Origin: Limnephilus marmoratus
Taxonomy: Eukaryota; Arthropoda; Insecta; Trichoptera; Limnephilidae
Length of the DNA: 64,000 bases
Reading direction: 5' to 3'
Assembly (NCBI GenBank): GCA_917880885.1
Contig: OU862910.1
Span: forward strand, 16,938,710-17,002,709
Positions 1-9,389 of the stretch are shown here, one piece after another; position 1 is the first letter of the stretch, and each line of letters opens with the position of its first letter. The position numbers and the translations under genes were made by a program. Below the pieces are notes generated by a model. That model had not been told where the DNA came from. It was given only the letters and a program-made list of their open reading frames with translations, and made no database searches.

Positions 1-631
1 GAAAATAAATAAACCATGGACAAGAAAAGAGATTAATAATAGTAGCATAAATAAATAATTTTAGAGTAGCAATTTCGCTCCAATGCCACGACATTTCCGC
101 GAGTCCACAAATGAACTCTGTTAAAATGGTGGGTTTGCGCATGTTAGTGCGCAGGGACGCGAGGTGGGGGTCCTTACTCGCCCGCAAAATAGAACGAAAT
201 GGATCGAATCTACTAAAGAGCCAACTAACCACTGTACCAAAATCATGGTGTTCGGACGCGTTTAGTTACTACATATTATACTCTCCACTCGACTAAAATA
301 CTCGGCGTGTCCGAACGGCTCTTAAGAGACTACCCAAAAGTAGGGAATGATAGGGATTGATGAGAAATAGAAATATTTTATGGTTAGGAGAACCTGACGA
401 TAGTCACTAAACATAGATAAAGCTAGTTTTTAATTCATACTGGTGGTCTTTCTTTCGATATTTAAAGCATCTCTAACTCTGAACTGCACATATGAAATTA
501 ATTTATTTTTGTGTTACTTTGCTATTTTTGATGAGGGGTGAAACCAAACTATGGAGGGTGAAGAGGGGAAAGATGACTGTGATTCGTTAAAAAAATCAAT
601 CTGACAGTATATAGGCATCTCGCATTATAAT
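1..631. other. Unassigned sequence, no gene seen
   Basis: AT-rich with a GC-richer patch around 60-330. A 61-codon frame from 111 has no recognisable motif. Nothing supportable here. Confidence 0.4.
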
Positions 632-1255
632 ATCACACTAATTTGGGCACCGTTCTACCAATGCCATATTGACAGAATCGAAAGTGTGCAAAACAAATTT
701 TTTAAACACATAAATTATAAATTCAAATTACTCTTTGCAAATAACACCGAATCCTTAAAATTTCACAACTTTACTCCACTTCAAACGCGTAGATTAATTA
801 TCTGATCAAATATTTTTATACAAAATTCTGAATAACGGCCTGGACTCTCCTGAACTCGTAAATTATTTAAGAATTCACATACTTGCAAGACCAACCAGAC
901 TAAACCATTTTTTTCATTTGCCCGCGTACAGAACCAACCTTAGAAAAAATTCTCCAATCCCCCGCATATGCGCGCAATATAACACGCAATTTAACAATAT
1001 CGATATTCTTAATAATACCCTTGTGAAATACCGATACGAAGTCAAGTGTACGACCACAAGTGTGAATTAAATTAATGCACAGCTATAGAAAAGGTACAGC
1101 ATGAGCATCTCCTATCCCCATCCCATCTTCCTCTGCCTCTTGCCCTTTCCTATTTCTTCTTCCTTCTAATATACTTACATTTATATATTTTTGTTAATTT
1201 CATTTTCATGTAATGGTTATAAAATTTAAAATTTTGTATTATATCATAATAACCA
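632..1255 (+). mobile_element. 5'-truncated LINE copy, pol C-terminus and 3' UTR (interrupted copy)
   Basis: The sequence from about 640 to 960 matches, at high identity, the reverse strand of the LINE at 43.6-43.9 kb, and encodes the same reverse-transcriptase C-terminal region (LIWAPFYQCHIDRIESVQNK and what follows). A one-base insertion near 800 breaks the frame. The 3' UTR continues to 1255, where a piggyBac-like element interrupts it; the remaining 3' UTR resumes at 2594 and ends in an AAAT-type tail near 2673. This is a dead, 5'-truncated copy of a Jockey/CR1-supergroup non-LTR element. Confidence 0.85.
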
Positions 1256-1721
1256 TTAACCCAATAGCTGCCCAAACAAAAACATTGTTTCACTACCGTA
1301 CGCCAGCCATTTCAGTGATTTTTAACTTGTCATTTAAATTAATCTTTATAGCATTGTCCTTGCCCTTGAGGGCTTTGTTTATATTAGACACTCATAACTG
1401 ATATCTATACTACATACTTCATACAATATTTATCCTCAAATGTGTCCGTAATCTACTTTTGAGATAAATAATAAACAGACAGATTATAATCGCAACCCGC
1501 TAGCCCGCCATAGCGGTGAAGCACTAACACAAATAAACAAGCTGGTATATTATACACTTACGTCATCACATAATCATATCAATGGTGTTGGACAACGATA
1601 CTTCAACTGTTTTTATATTTGACATAGCACTACATTATTTTGAATTTTATTAATGGGGTCGCTTATTCCAGATGGAGAATCATTAAATTGGATATGATTT
1701 TAGATTTTCACGGCCAAAAAT

Positions 1722-1891
1722 ATTTTTGTTATTTGTTTTTGGGGTGTTATGCCGTGTTGCGCTACCTCCTCCTTTAGCCAACGTTTCGGACAGCGTTACA
1801 GTGTCCATCATCAGGGCAGATGTGTCACACATTGGCTAAAGGAGGAGGTAGCGCAACATGGCATAACACCCCAAAAACAAATAACAAAAAT
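1722..1891. mobile_element. Palindromic foldback MITE, copy 1
   Basis: Two 60-bp arms (1722-1781 and 1832-1891) are inverted repeats with a single mismatch, separated by a 50-bp loop. The arms include GCGCTACCTCCTCCTTTAGC and its complement. A second member lies at 18296-18609. No coding capacity. Target duplication is unclear because the outer ends are A/T-rich. Confidence 0.85.
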
Positions 1892-1905
1892 GATGGATGA
1901 TTGGT

Positions 1906-2097
1906 TTAAAATTTCACGGAATTCACAGTCCAATTTCCTGACGAAGTTCTTTGGGTAACTTCATTCTCCATAGGCTCATCTTCATTGTCACTAAGTTGCG
2001 TTATAAAATCCAAGTCATCATCACTTTCCTCAATTTCAGAGTCAATATCGAGGACGAATCCTCTTGTGTCTTCTTCACTGAGATCGCGTCTTGACAT
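1906..2097 (-). pseudogene. piggyBac-type transposase N-terminal fragment
   Basis: From the ATG at 2097-2095 the frame begins MSRRDLSEEDTRGFVLDIDS and continues with a run of Glu and Asp residues. An acidic, charged N-terminus of this kind is typical of piggyBac transposases. The frame ends at 1906, near the palindromic MITE at 1722-1891. The DDD catalytic domain is absent. The assignment rests mainly on the flanking TTAA and terminal repeats. Confidence 0.55.
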
Positions 2098-2593
2098 ATT
2101 TAGGGATATTAAAAATAAAGTTTCAAAAATGATTGTATAAAAGTACACACGAACTGAAATATCAAACTAAATTTAAAAAAAAAACACTTAATTCTCAAAT
2201 CGGGAATAAAAACTCAAGTCCACATTTCCGCCGAATATCAAAAAACTTTTAGAACCACACCACAGAGAACGTAATAAGAACCACGTGACATCCACACACA
2301 CGACGCTGCGATGGCGGGAGAATCAAACGACTGCGCCAAGAAATCTGTTGACCTTTTTTGGATGCTGCTTTTCGTAGTATAAACAATTTAAATTATCATA
2401 TTTTACAAGAGATGTCGCTAAGAAACAGTTCATAATATTTTACAAAATAATATTTAGCCCCATCTACCATTAGAACTTAGAAATATCATCCTCGAAACAT
2501 TCATACTGGCGATTTACGTGATACGGCGTAGATGGCAGTTGTGGCACGGATCGTTCGTACGCCGATCCGCGTAAATGGCAGCGATTGGGTTAA

Positions 2594-2675
2594 CATAAGA
2601 AACTGTTTTGGCTTACCTCATTTTTAACATCCTGTATAAAACTGCTGTTTGTTTCTTACAAAAATAAATAAATCT
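2594..2675 (+). mobile_element. Distal 3' UTR of the interrupted LINE
   Basis: Matches the reverse strand of 43165-43255 and ends in an AAATAAATAAAT tail. This is the continuation of the LINE at 632-1255 after removal of the piggyBac insertion. Confidence 0.8.
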
Positions 2676-3031
2676 GTTATTTAGTTCTTAAAAGCAAAAT
2701 CTGCTTTTTAATGAATAGACCTTTTTACATGGGAGCGCGAATTGCCCGCCACGTTATTATCATATTTGCATAGACGAAATCGGCAAAGGAAAGTTCGCCC
2801 TTTTTCACACGGGAATATTTTGTTGCCGTGTTTAGTTAAGACACTTTTACAAATGTTTCATAATTTACTTACCCCTGTAACCAGCGACGAGCTCACTGGA
2901 GAAACGCCCACATTCTCTATGTTCACATATATTAGGGTATAATGTATAGCACAAGCTCTCACTTTTGTACGTAAAATGTGCAATGTGACCAGCTCGCTGG
3001 TCAGAACAAGAATGATGATGTCTTATTTTTT

Positions 3032-3121
3032 AGATTCAAGCGACTCTCTCGTAAGCCGAGCTGGCTCCATGGAACCGGCGAAATAGGAGGGGGAAATAAT
3101 ACGCTTTTATCACTTAGGGCA
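3032..3121 (+). other. Weak candidate upstream exon
   Basis: A T-rich tract ending in TTTTTTAG is followed by about 90 open bases and a CAG/gt-type donor (gt at 3122). One frame reads FKRLSRKPSWLHG then GGGNNTLLSL. It lies 320 bp upstream of the ADRM1 exon, but I cannot match it to the variable linker of that family. Low confidence. Confidence 0.2.
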
Positions 3122-3444
3122 GGTCCAGATATATTCATATGTCCATGTTTTTTTCCTTATACTAAAATAGTTTTCAAATGCTTACAATTTTGTTTATATT
3201 TTTATAGTAATTGCTATTTATGTTTTGCAATGAGAATGGGTTGGTTTATAACCCCATTTAAATACATATCAAAAAATGTTTTTTCAATCAAACTAGAATT
3301 AATGAATTATGTTGATTATCAATTCATGTATTCATAACAATGTTCATTATTATTCTTAGAAAGTGTAGCGAGCTCAACCGCAGAAAAAACATCTTTCAAA
3401 CGTGCCATTTACAAATTTAAATAACTGTTATTATTTCCTTTCAG

Positions 3445-3701
3445 CTGGCCAAGCAATCCACCTTTCCGACCTTCAGAAGTACTTGTCCACCTTAACGGCG
3501 CCCCCAGAAGAAGGGGGCCCGTCGGCCGGTACCACCGGGGCCCCTGAGAACGTGGACCTGGCCTCCGTGATCTCTGGCGTGGACGTGATCGCCACCGCGA
3601 AGCCCCACGCGGCAGACCTCAAGGAGCACCTGCCCCAGCCCGCGCCAGATCAGCAACAAGATGATATTGAGACTACGCTGCTGTCACCACAGTTCTCTCA
3701 G
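3445..3701 (+). CDS. ADRM1: ADRM1/Rpn13 penultimate coding exon (first part of DEUBAD domain)
   Basis: Encodes part of the proteasomal ubiquitin receptor Rpn13/ADRM1, which sits on the 19S regulatory particle, binds ubiquitin through an N-terminal Pru domain and recruits the deubiquitinase UCH37 (UCHL5) through this C-terminal DEUBAD region. The exon follows a pyrimidine-rich acceptor (ag at 3443-3444) and ends in CAG before a gt donor at 3702-3703. Recognisable family motifs are IHLSDLQKYLSTL near the start, VDLASV in the middle and SPQFSQ at the end. It enters with the last two bases of a codon and leaves in phase 0, matching the next exon. Upstream exons, including the Pru domain, are not identified in the window. 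The stretch between VDLASV and SPQFSQ is less similar to the vertebrate protein than the ends. Confidence 0.9.
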
Positions 3702-4116
3702 GTGAAATAATGTGAAATTAATTAAAGACGAATAAATGTTTAAAACAAACCGTCAAAACGATTAATGCAATAATAAGTTTATTTGAACACCTACAAGCAT
3801 GTATTGTTTGGATTGGGGTGAAGTGAGAGTTGCTTGTCTGGGTCTCGTTTTCTTTTTATTTCCAACTTTTATTGAAAAAAAAATTGTTTTTTTGTGCTAA
3901 GAGAGCACCAAGTAATCTTTTTGTATATTCTTTTTGATGCCACTTTAAGTTGATGTTTCATATTTTCAGTTGATGTTAATAATAATAGTTCCTGTTCGAA
4001 TCTTGCAATCATACATACTGATAGCAGCCAATAAAAATATGCATTAGGAAAATGAAGATAATGTTGGTAATTCTTAGTCAAAGTATGATGCAGTTAAATA
4101 TCACCAAATCGGAAAG

Positions 4117-4276
4117 GGACACATTTGCTGAGTTGGTAGAGTTGCGCCCCGGCAAGGCGAAGGTCCTGGGTTCGAATCCCAGATGTGACTGTATCTTTTT
4201 CTAATTTTTCTGTTTTCAGATTTTCGATTGAGTTTCACGAATATTGCCTTCATTTAATTAAATATTACAATTTGTG
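4117..4276 (+). mobile_element. tRNA-derived SINE
   Basis: A tRNA-like head (4117-4190) has an A-box-like GAGTTGGTAGAG, a B-box GGTTCGAATCC and a nearly complete acceptor stem (ATGTGAC pairing with GACACAT, one mismatch). It is followed by GTATCTTTTTCTA, a short tail also seen after the head at 56.8 kb and, more divergently, at 56.4 kb. The shared tail and acceptor mismatch favour a SINE over a functional tRNA. Confidence 0.7.
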
Positions 4277-4300
4277 TTCAATCATGTATGTTCTATTATA

Positions 4301-4585
4301 TGAATAAATTGCTTGGACAATCAAGAAAGCACAATTTTAATAATTTTTTTGTGTTTTTTGCTATTATTGAAGAAAAGAAATAACCATATTGTTCATTCGT
4401 TTTCACTCTAGTCGGAATTCGAGACTTACGATTATTTTTCGAATTCTAAAATTTCGAAAGCATGTTTATGTTATTAGATTCGAAATGTTTTTTTTTTAAA
4501 AGATTCAATTACGGAATGATAGCCAATCTTCAATAGGAGATGGCACCAGCAGTTAGAGAAGATTTTTGGAATCGGGATTGTTCGA
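4301..4585. mobile_element. 285-bp retroposon with 24-bp target duplication
   Basis: An identical 24-bp direct repeat (4277-4300 and 4586-4609, beginning TTCAATCATG) flanks this segment. A diverged copy of the segment without those flanks lies at 14183-14459. The long exact duplication points to LINE-machinery insertion. No poly(A) tail or tRNA-like head is evident, and the class is unknown. Confidence 0.75.
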
Positions 4586-4639
4586 TTCAATCATGTATGT
4601 TCTATTATAATAATTTATATTCGTCTTGTATGTGAGGGA

Positions 4640-5860
4640 ACAGGCTCCGGTTCGGCAGAGACGGGTAGTGAAATAAAAGGCGGTCAGTCATAGTAGTGAG
4701 TCTAGTCTTTATTGTTGCTACGTAGCGAAGGTCGATTCGGAGCGGAGTGACAGAGGTGCAGCGAGAGTTGCTCGGAGTTAATGCGTGATGAAGGCCAGGA
4801 ACCTGCGGCGGTGAAGATCACAGATCTTCAGGGAGCCGGAGTGTAGCTCTACACCGTGGCGATAGAGAAGTGACCTGATCCAGGCCTGATCGGGTGCACC
4901 CAAAGATATTGAAATATAAGTAGATGTGCTATCTGCTGTTTTTACTATGTGGGTCTGCGCTTCCGGGTGTCGCCGATATTGTTTACCAATTAACAAATAA
5001 ACTAAAAAAACAAATAATTAACGAATAAACCAAACGAACGTTAAACTAAATGAACGAATTCTTTCCTTATTCAAAATATATTGTTAACCAATATTAATGC
5101 ACATTTTCAAAAAATCAACGAGATGAACAAATTGTTTTTGTATGAAAACTACGCTAATTAGCGCGTAGTCCGGCGACAGTTGCGCGGACACCATAGCATA
5201 TCTATTCTGTATTTGAATATCATTGGGTGCACCAGAACAGCAAGCTCGGCAGGCTTGGTATTTGTAGGTAGGATGGCATCTCAAGTCGTGGCGCGATGGG
5301 CCGGACAGTGAGATAGTGGTTGAAGATGGAGGCCTCGAAGGTGTTACAGAGATGTTGCTGGTGTCACACTGGATATGCGTAAATCACATGTTGATTTGTG
5401 TTGAGCGAGAAAGAGCCCAGCGGGCTTGTTTCGGCATTAGGTACCACAGTGTACTGTTATCACCGTGCATGGTGTGTGCATGAATCGACCGATGAATTGA
5501 GACTAGACTGGGCTAGCGCTGAGTTGCTGCGCTTATATAGCCGACCAGTAGAGTAGCTTCCCAGAGCGCCCGTAATGTTGCGCAAAGCGAAGAAGGTGCT
5601 CGAACATTCCGCTGCCTTATCGATGAACGGACATTGACTCAAGGCCTTTCGATGTATTTCCCGAAATGTTCACGCGGTGCTGGGTGGCGTTAACCTATAA
5701 CTGTAGGTATGTACCGGCGGTGCCTTGCGTGGTGTAGGCAGGTAGGTATTTCTGGCGTGTTCTTACAGAACCAGTGGCGGCGCAATGAATTTGGCAAAAG
5801 TGGGCGCCGTAGAAATTGATAGCGAAAGTGTTCGCTACGTATGCAATGGTTTCAAAAGAA
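4640..5860. other. GC-richer block with LTR-like promoter signatures
   Basis: This block differs in composition from the surrounding intron. On the minus strand TATATAAGC (about 5534-5542) is followed some 30 bases on by CAGTCTAGTCTC, the spacing of an arthropod TATA plus initiator. On the plus strand GAAATAAAAGGCGGTCAGTC near 4670 followed by GAGTCTAGTC resembles an LTR core. Inverted blocks with GGGTGCACC occur at 4891 and 5224. No gag/pol frame or matching LTR pair was found. Confidence 0.3.
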
Positions 5861-5874
5861 AATAAATATATGTA

Positions 5875-6249
5875 TACAGGGTGTTAAGGGACGTACTTGA
5901 CTTACTTTAACCAGTGATTCCTGACATTATTTGGAGTAAAAAATGTAAATTAAATTTTGGTCTCGAATGACTTTTTTTGACGACTTTTTTTTTTCTAAAT
6001 TTTTTTCTTCAAAATCAAACAAAAAAAAAAATCTTCTGCATGTCATCACTGCTCAGCCGGGTGTCCAACGAACCCCTTACCCCGCCTCCAACTGTTCAAC
6101 AACCATTTTTTTATGTTTTTGTAGAAAAAAAAAAAAAAAAAACATCAAAAATGTCACCGGAGACCAAAATTTCATTTACATTTTTTACTCCAAATAATGT
6201 AAGGAATCACTGGTTAAAGTAAGTCAAGTACGTCCCTTAACACCCTGTA
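5875..6249. mobile_element. MITE with ~90-bp terminal inverted repeats, TA-flanked
   Basis: The left end begins TACAGGGTGTTAAGGGACGT and its complement closes the element. Complementarity continues about 90 bp with a few differences, up to the GAGACCAAAAT block at about 6154. TA flanks both sides. The interior is A/T homopolymer-rich and non-coding. A relic of the left end lies near 54428-54480. Confidence 0.8.
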
Positions 6250-6412
6250 TAAGAATTTTATATACATCTTCATGAGTAATATATTGTGTGTAACTCAAAA
6301 ATGCTGATTTTGGAAAATGATTGTCGCAATTTCTCGAAACGCTGAATGTAGCAATTACCCTACAAAAAATCTTGTATCATCCGTTTGCTAATATGTTTGT
6401 TTTGTCTTCCAG

Positions 6413-6628
6413 GCAATGTCGTTATTCTCCAACGCCATTTCTTCGGGCCAGTTGGGTCCGATCATCTCGCAGTTTGGTTTGGGGAGTGAAGCCGTGGCGG
6501 CCGCCCAGAAGGGAGACATGAAGGCCTTCATCAAGGCGTTAGAAAACGAAGAGAAGAAAACTCAAACGCAAGACAAGTCAAAACCAAAAGAAAGAGATGA
6601 CGACGAGGACAGTATGGCTTTGGATTAG
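6413..6628 (+). CDS. ADRM1: ADRM1/Rpn13 terminal coding exon
   Basis: Last exon of the same gene. Acceptor ag is at 6411-6412 after a T-rich tract, and the frame continues from the previous exon without splitting a codon. It carries the signature SSGQLGPIISQFGL of the DEUBAD helical bundle, then EAVAAAQKGDMKAFIKALE, a Lys/Glu-rich tail and the typical acidic ending DDDEDSMALD before TAG at 6626-6628. Family knowledge: this half contacts UCH37 and activates it. The ATG at 6416 is internal, not a start. The exon end, position and acidic C-terminus match the family, so identity is secure. Confidence 0.93.
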   Translation, partial: AMSLFSNAISSGQLGPIISQFGLGSEAVAAAQKGDMKAFIKALENEEKKTQTQDKSKPKERDDDEDSMALD

Positions 6629-6660
6629 AGGTACCTCTCTAATGATAATGTACATCACAT

Positions 6661-6792
6661 AATAAATACAACAACATATATTTATTCGCATGTTTTTGCC
6701 AATAGATATTAATATGTACCACCTTATAAGCTTTTTATTTTTAATTTTGTGTTATGATAAAGTGTCTAGTAAAGAAATGTTATTCAAATAAA
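6661..6792 (+). promoter_or_regulatory. ADRM1 3' UTR polyadenylation signals
   Basis: Two AATAAA hexamers follow the stop codon, at 6661-6666 and 6787-6792. Either could end the ADRM1 transcript; the second is followed by a T-rich stretch. Confidence 0.55.
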
Positions 6793-6877
6793 TCTTTTCA
6801 GTAAATACATTACTTTGCAATTATTTTCAAACACTTATTCCACTTTTATTTCATGTAAATTAAATCTCCTTACCCAG

Positions 6878-7136
6878 GTAAAATATTCGTTTTGGTAGAA
6901 TTTGTGTAAGGACTTTCAGTCACAGGATTGCGCAAGCATCCAGAATCAAGTATCTTGGAGACTACCGCCATACATCTGTGCGGAGGTTCATAAAGGCATA
7001 CATTGCTGACATTTTGAAAACTTATCAGTACGCCTGTTTCAGGCGAGGCTGGGCAAGAAGGTCGCCACCAGTGTCTGATGTAGTGTCTCTGTCGCCAAAT
7101 AGTGTCTTCAAGACTTTAAACGTGGCATCATTGTAA
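6878..7136 (+). other. Unrecognised coding-like open stretch
   Basis: An 85-codon stretch without an ATG start lies between stops and includes SRIKYLGDYRHTSVRRFIKA and CFRRGWARRSPPVSDVVS. Composition is less AT-rich than its surroundings. It begins next to an acceptor-like CCCAG. It could be a decayed TE frame or an exon; I do not recognise it. Confidence 0.2.
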
Positions 7137-7505
7137 CAATGCATGTGCTTTAGATCAATACTAGAAACAAAAGTTAACAAAGAATGACAGCTGCAGCAAC
7201 TGCTTGGTTGTAAATGACATTATGGCATTCTAGTTTTGAAGTTTCGAGAATTCAACAATTGTGGTGATGAAGGTCTCTTAATTTCAGTAGACATGTGTAC
7301 GGACTGTGCACAATAAGTTGTTTGCAGTATAAGTACACAACATAAGTATTGGATTCTCGCGTATCCCTGTGAACGAAGGAAAAATAAAAAGTAACATGAA
7401 AAAAAATCCATAAATATATATAATGGTAGGTATATATATATATATATTTTATTTTTTTTACATTAACCTCACAGGAAGATCATGAGGAAATTAATTTCGG
7501 GTGAA

Positions 7506-7583
7506 ATGCAGATCCCGCCAAATGTTGAGGATTTTAATAAAAATGCACTTTCTAGATGGGAAAAGTGTGGAAAAGTTGAATAA
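7506..7583 (+). other. Conserved peptide tail in left foldback arm
   Basis: Reads MQIPPNVEDFNKNALSRWEK then CGKVE and a TAA stop at 7581. The same peptide and stop are encoded on the minus strand of the right arm (9084-9194). This suggests the outer arm derives from the end of a protein-coding gene of unknown family. Confidence 0.35.
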
Positions 7584-8030
7584 AAAAGAAATTAAGGCGC
7601 GCTCGGCAAAATTGAGGGAGATACAGCCGTTTTAAGAATGATTAAATTGACACTTCGTGAACTTATACTACGCCATTTTTTTATTATTATATTGTTGGTA
7701 TCTCAGACTTGCTATTAAAAATATTCTAGTGTGCCAAGTCGAGTGAAACTTTCAACACAACCTAGAGTAATGATGGCGCAAGCGATTTTGACACTGTTCT
7801 TCATACAAATTCGTACATATAAGGGTCAAAATCGCAGACCAAAAGTTTTTCATTTCAAATATTTGAATTATTTTCTTGCGTACCTATGACACGCGCGCCG
7901 GCGCTTCTCCGGCAAATAATCGGTCAACGAAGGTTGATACGATTGTAGCCAACTTCGTATGATATTTAATAAGGTGCGTACTTATGATAAACAGAATTAA
8001 TAATGATCACCATATGGTCACAAACCATGT

Positions 8031-8640
8031 TACACAAACCTGGCGTAGCCGCTAAATTACTAGAAAACTGGGATGTTTTTCTTGCGTTGATGCGAGTAGC
8101 CGTTATAAAGGGGCACAAACCATGTTACATAAACCATGTTACACAAACCTAGCGTAGCCGCTAAACTATTTGAAAACTGGGATGTTTTTCTTGCGTTGAC
8201 GCGAGTAGGCGTTATAAAGGGGCACAAACCATGTTACACAAACCTAGCGTAGCCGCTAAACTATTTGAAAACTGGGATGTTTTTCTTGCGTTGACGCGAG
8301 TAGGCGTTATAAAGGGGCACAAACCATGTTACACAAACCTAGCGTAGCCGCTAAACTATTTGAAAACTGGGATGTTTTTCTTGCGTTGACGCGAGTAGGC
8401 GTTATAAAGGGGCACAAACCATGTTACACAAACCTAGCGTAGCCGCTAAACCATTTGAAAACTGGGATGTTTTTCTTGCGTTGACGCGAGTAGGCGTTAT
8501 AAAGGGGCACAAACCATGTTACACAAACCTAGCGTAGCCGCTAAACCATTTGAAAACTGGGATGTTTTTCTTGCGTTGACGCGAGTAGGCGTTATAAAGG
8601 GGCACAAACCATGTTACACAAACCATGTTTAGCGTAGTCT
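8031..8640 (+). repeat. 95-bp tandem array, about six units
   Basis: The GCGTAGCCGC landmark recurs at 8152, 8247, 8342, 8437 and 8532, exactly 95 bp apart, with a divergent first unit at 8043 (109-bp spacing caused by a 14-bp ACATAAACCATGTT insertion) and a last partial unit at 8632. Each unit contains a GACGCGAGTAGGCG segment and ACAAACCATGTT. Units 2-6 are almost identical, indicating recent expansion. Confidence 0.95.
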
Positions 8641-9083
8641 TTGGTTAGGTTACTTTAATTTGGAAGGTGAAAGACAGTTTAAAAAATCGTTGAAAAAAAG
8701 CCCGCTAGACAAATTTCATAATTACGCGCCTCATGTATCTCACGAAGTCGGCTACAGTCTAGCTGTTGTTTGCATCAGGTCAGGGATACCAACATTATAG
8801 TCACAATTGAAAAAATGGCGGGTGGGCTGTCAATAGTGTTGATTGGCGAAGTGAAACTTTACAATTGCAAATTAATTACTTATTCAATTTTTTTTTATTG
8901 CTTTCCGCGCTTTCTTTCACCTTCCAGATTAAAGTTCTCCACTTAAAACGCGGTAAAAAGATCGTTTTCGGCATAAACCAAACATCGGCAATGGCGTAGT
9001 ATCGGTTCAGGAAGTGACATTTTATGGATACTTTAAACGGCTGTATCTCCCTCAATTTTGCCGAGCGCGCCTTAATTTCTTTT

Positions 9084-9194
9084 TTATTCAACTTTTCCAC
9101 ACTTTTCCCATCTAGAAAGTGCATTTTTATTAAAATCTTCAACATTTGGCGGGATCTGCATTCCTCCCTTAATTTCCTTCAGGGCCTGCATCAT
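9084..9194 (-). other. Conserved peptide tail in right foldback arm
   Basis: 37 codons read MMQALKEIKGG followed by the same MQIPPNVEDFNKNALSRWEK tail and stop as the left arm. It is longer upstream than the left copy, which diverges before this point. Family unknown. Confidence 0.35.
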
Positions 9195-9389
9195 ATTTGG
9201 AGATGCTGTATGGAGGGTCATTTTAAAAAAAGGAAAGAGAATATAATAAAGGTATGAGGGGTGGGTTGGAATCTATGGTCAGTGTGTTTAGGAATGACGG
9301 ATGTATGTATCTATCCCTCCTACTATATAAATGGTCAGCGGCAGTACCCATACCCGCCTCCCAAATTGAGATATATTTTATCAACAAAT

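Larger units (their letters stand above)
1260..2589 (-). mobile_element. piggyBac-like element remnant with TTAA target duplication
   Basis: Termini are CCCAATAGCTGCC at 1260 and the inverted CCCAATCGCTGCC ending at 2589, each flanked by TTAA (1256-1259 and 2590-2593). This is the hallmark of piggyBac-superfamily insertion. At 1330 bp it is too short for a full transposase of about 600 residues. The minus strand carries an acidic N-terminal fragment. A 170-bp palindromic MITE lies inside it. The element splits the LINE 3' UTR around it, and the LINE copy at 43 kb preserves the unfilled site. Confidence 0.85.
3702..6412 (+). other. ADRM1 intron loaded with repeats
   Basis: The 2.7-kb phase-0 intron has gt at its start and ag at its end. 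It contains, in order, unclassified AT-rich sequence, a tRNA-like SINE (about 4117-4276), a 285-bp retroposon with 24-bp flanking repeats (4301-4585), a GC-richer block of LTR-like character (about 4640-5860) and a TA-flanked MITE (5875-6249) ending about 160 bp before the acceptor. Confidence 0.85.
7490..9190. mobile_element. 1.7-kb foldback element with central tandem array
   Basis: Left arm (about 7490-8010) and right arm (about 8690-9190) are diverged inverted repeats. The outer ~150 bp (7506-7640 against 9030-9168) is nearly identical. Inner blocks match more loosely, for example TTGTAGCCAACTTCG near 7945 against the complement of CGAAGTCGGCTACAGTC near 8743. A 95-bp tandem array fills the centre. 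Both arm tips encode the same short C-terminal peptide. No transposase is recognised and no target duplication was found. Confidence 0.6.

Noticed and set aside
3032..3121. Firm ADRM1 upstream exon
   Set aside because: Splice-like borders exist but no frame matches the family linker convincingly; kept only as a weak candidate.
4117..4190. Functional tRNA gene
   Set aside because: Acceptor stem has a mismatch, the expected U33 is C, and it is followed by a SINE-type tail shared with other loci.
5967..6222. Two overlapping 76-81 codon ORFs
   Set aside because: They lie in the MITE interior and consist of homopolymer-derived Phe/Lys runs.
8031..8640. CRISPR-like array
   Set aside because: The whole 95-bp unit is repeated without unique spacers, in a eukaryotic TE setting; it is a simple tandem array.
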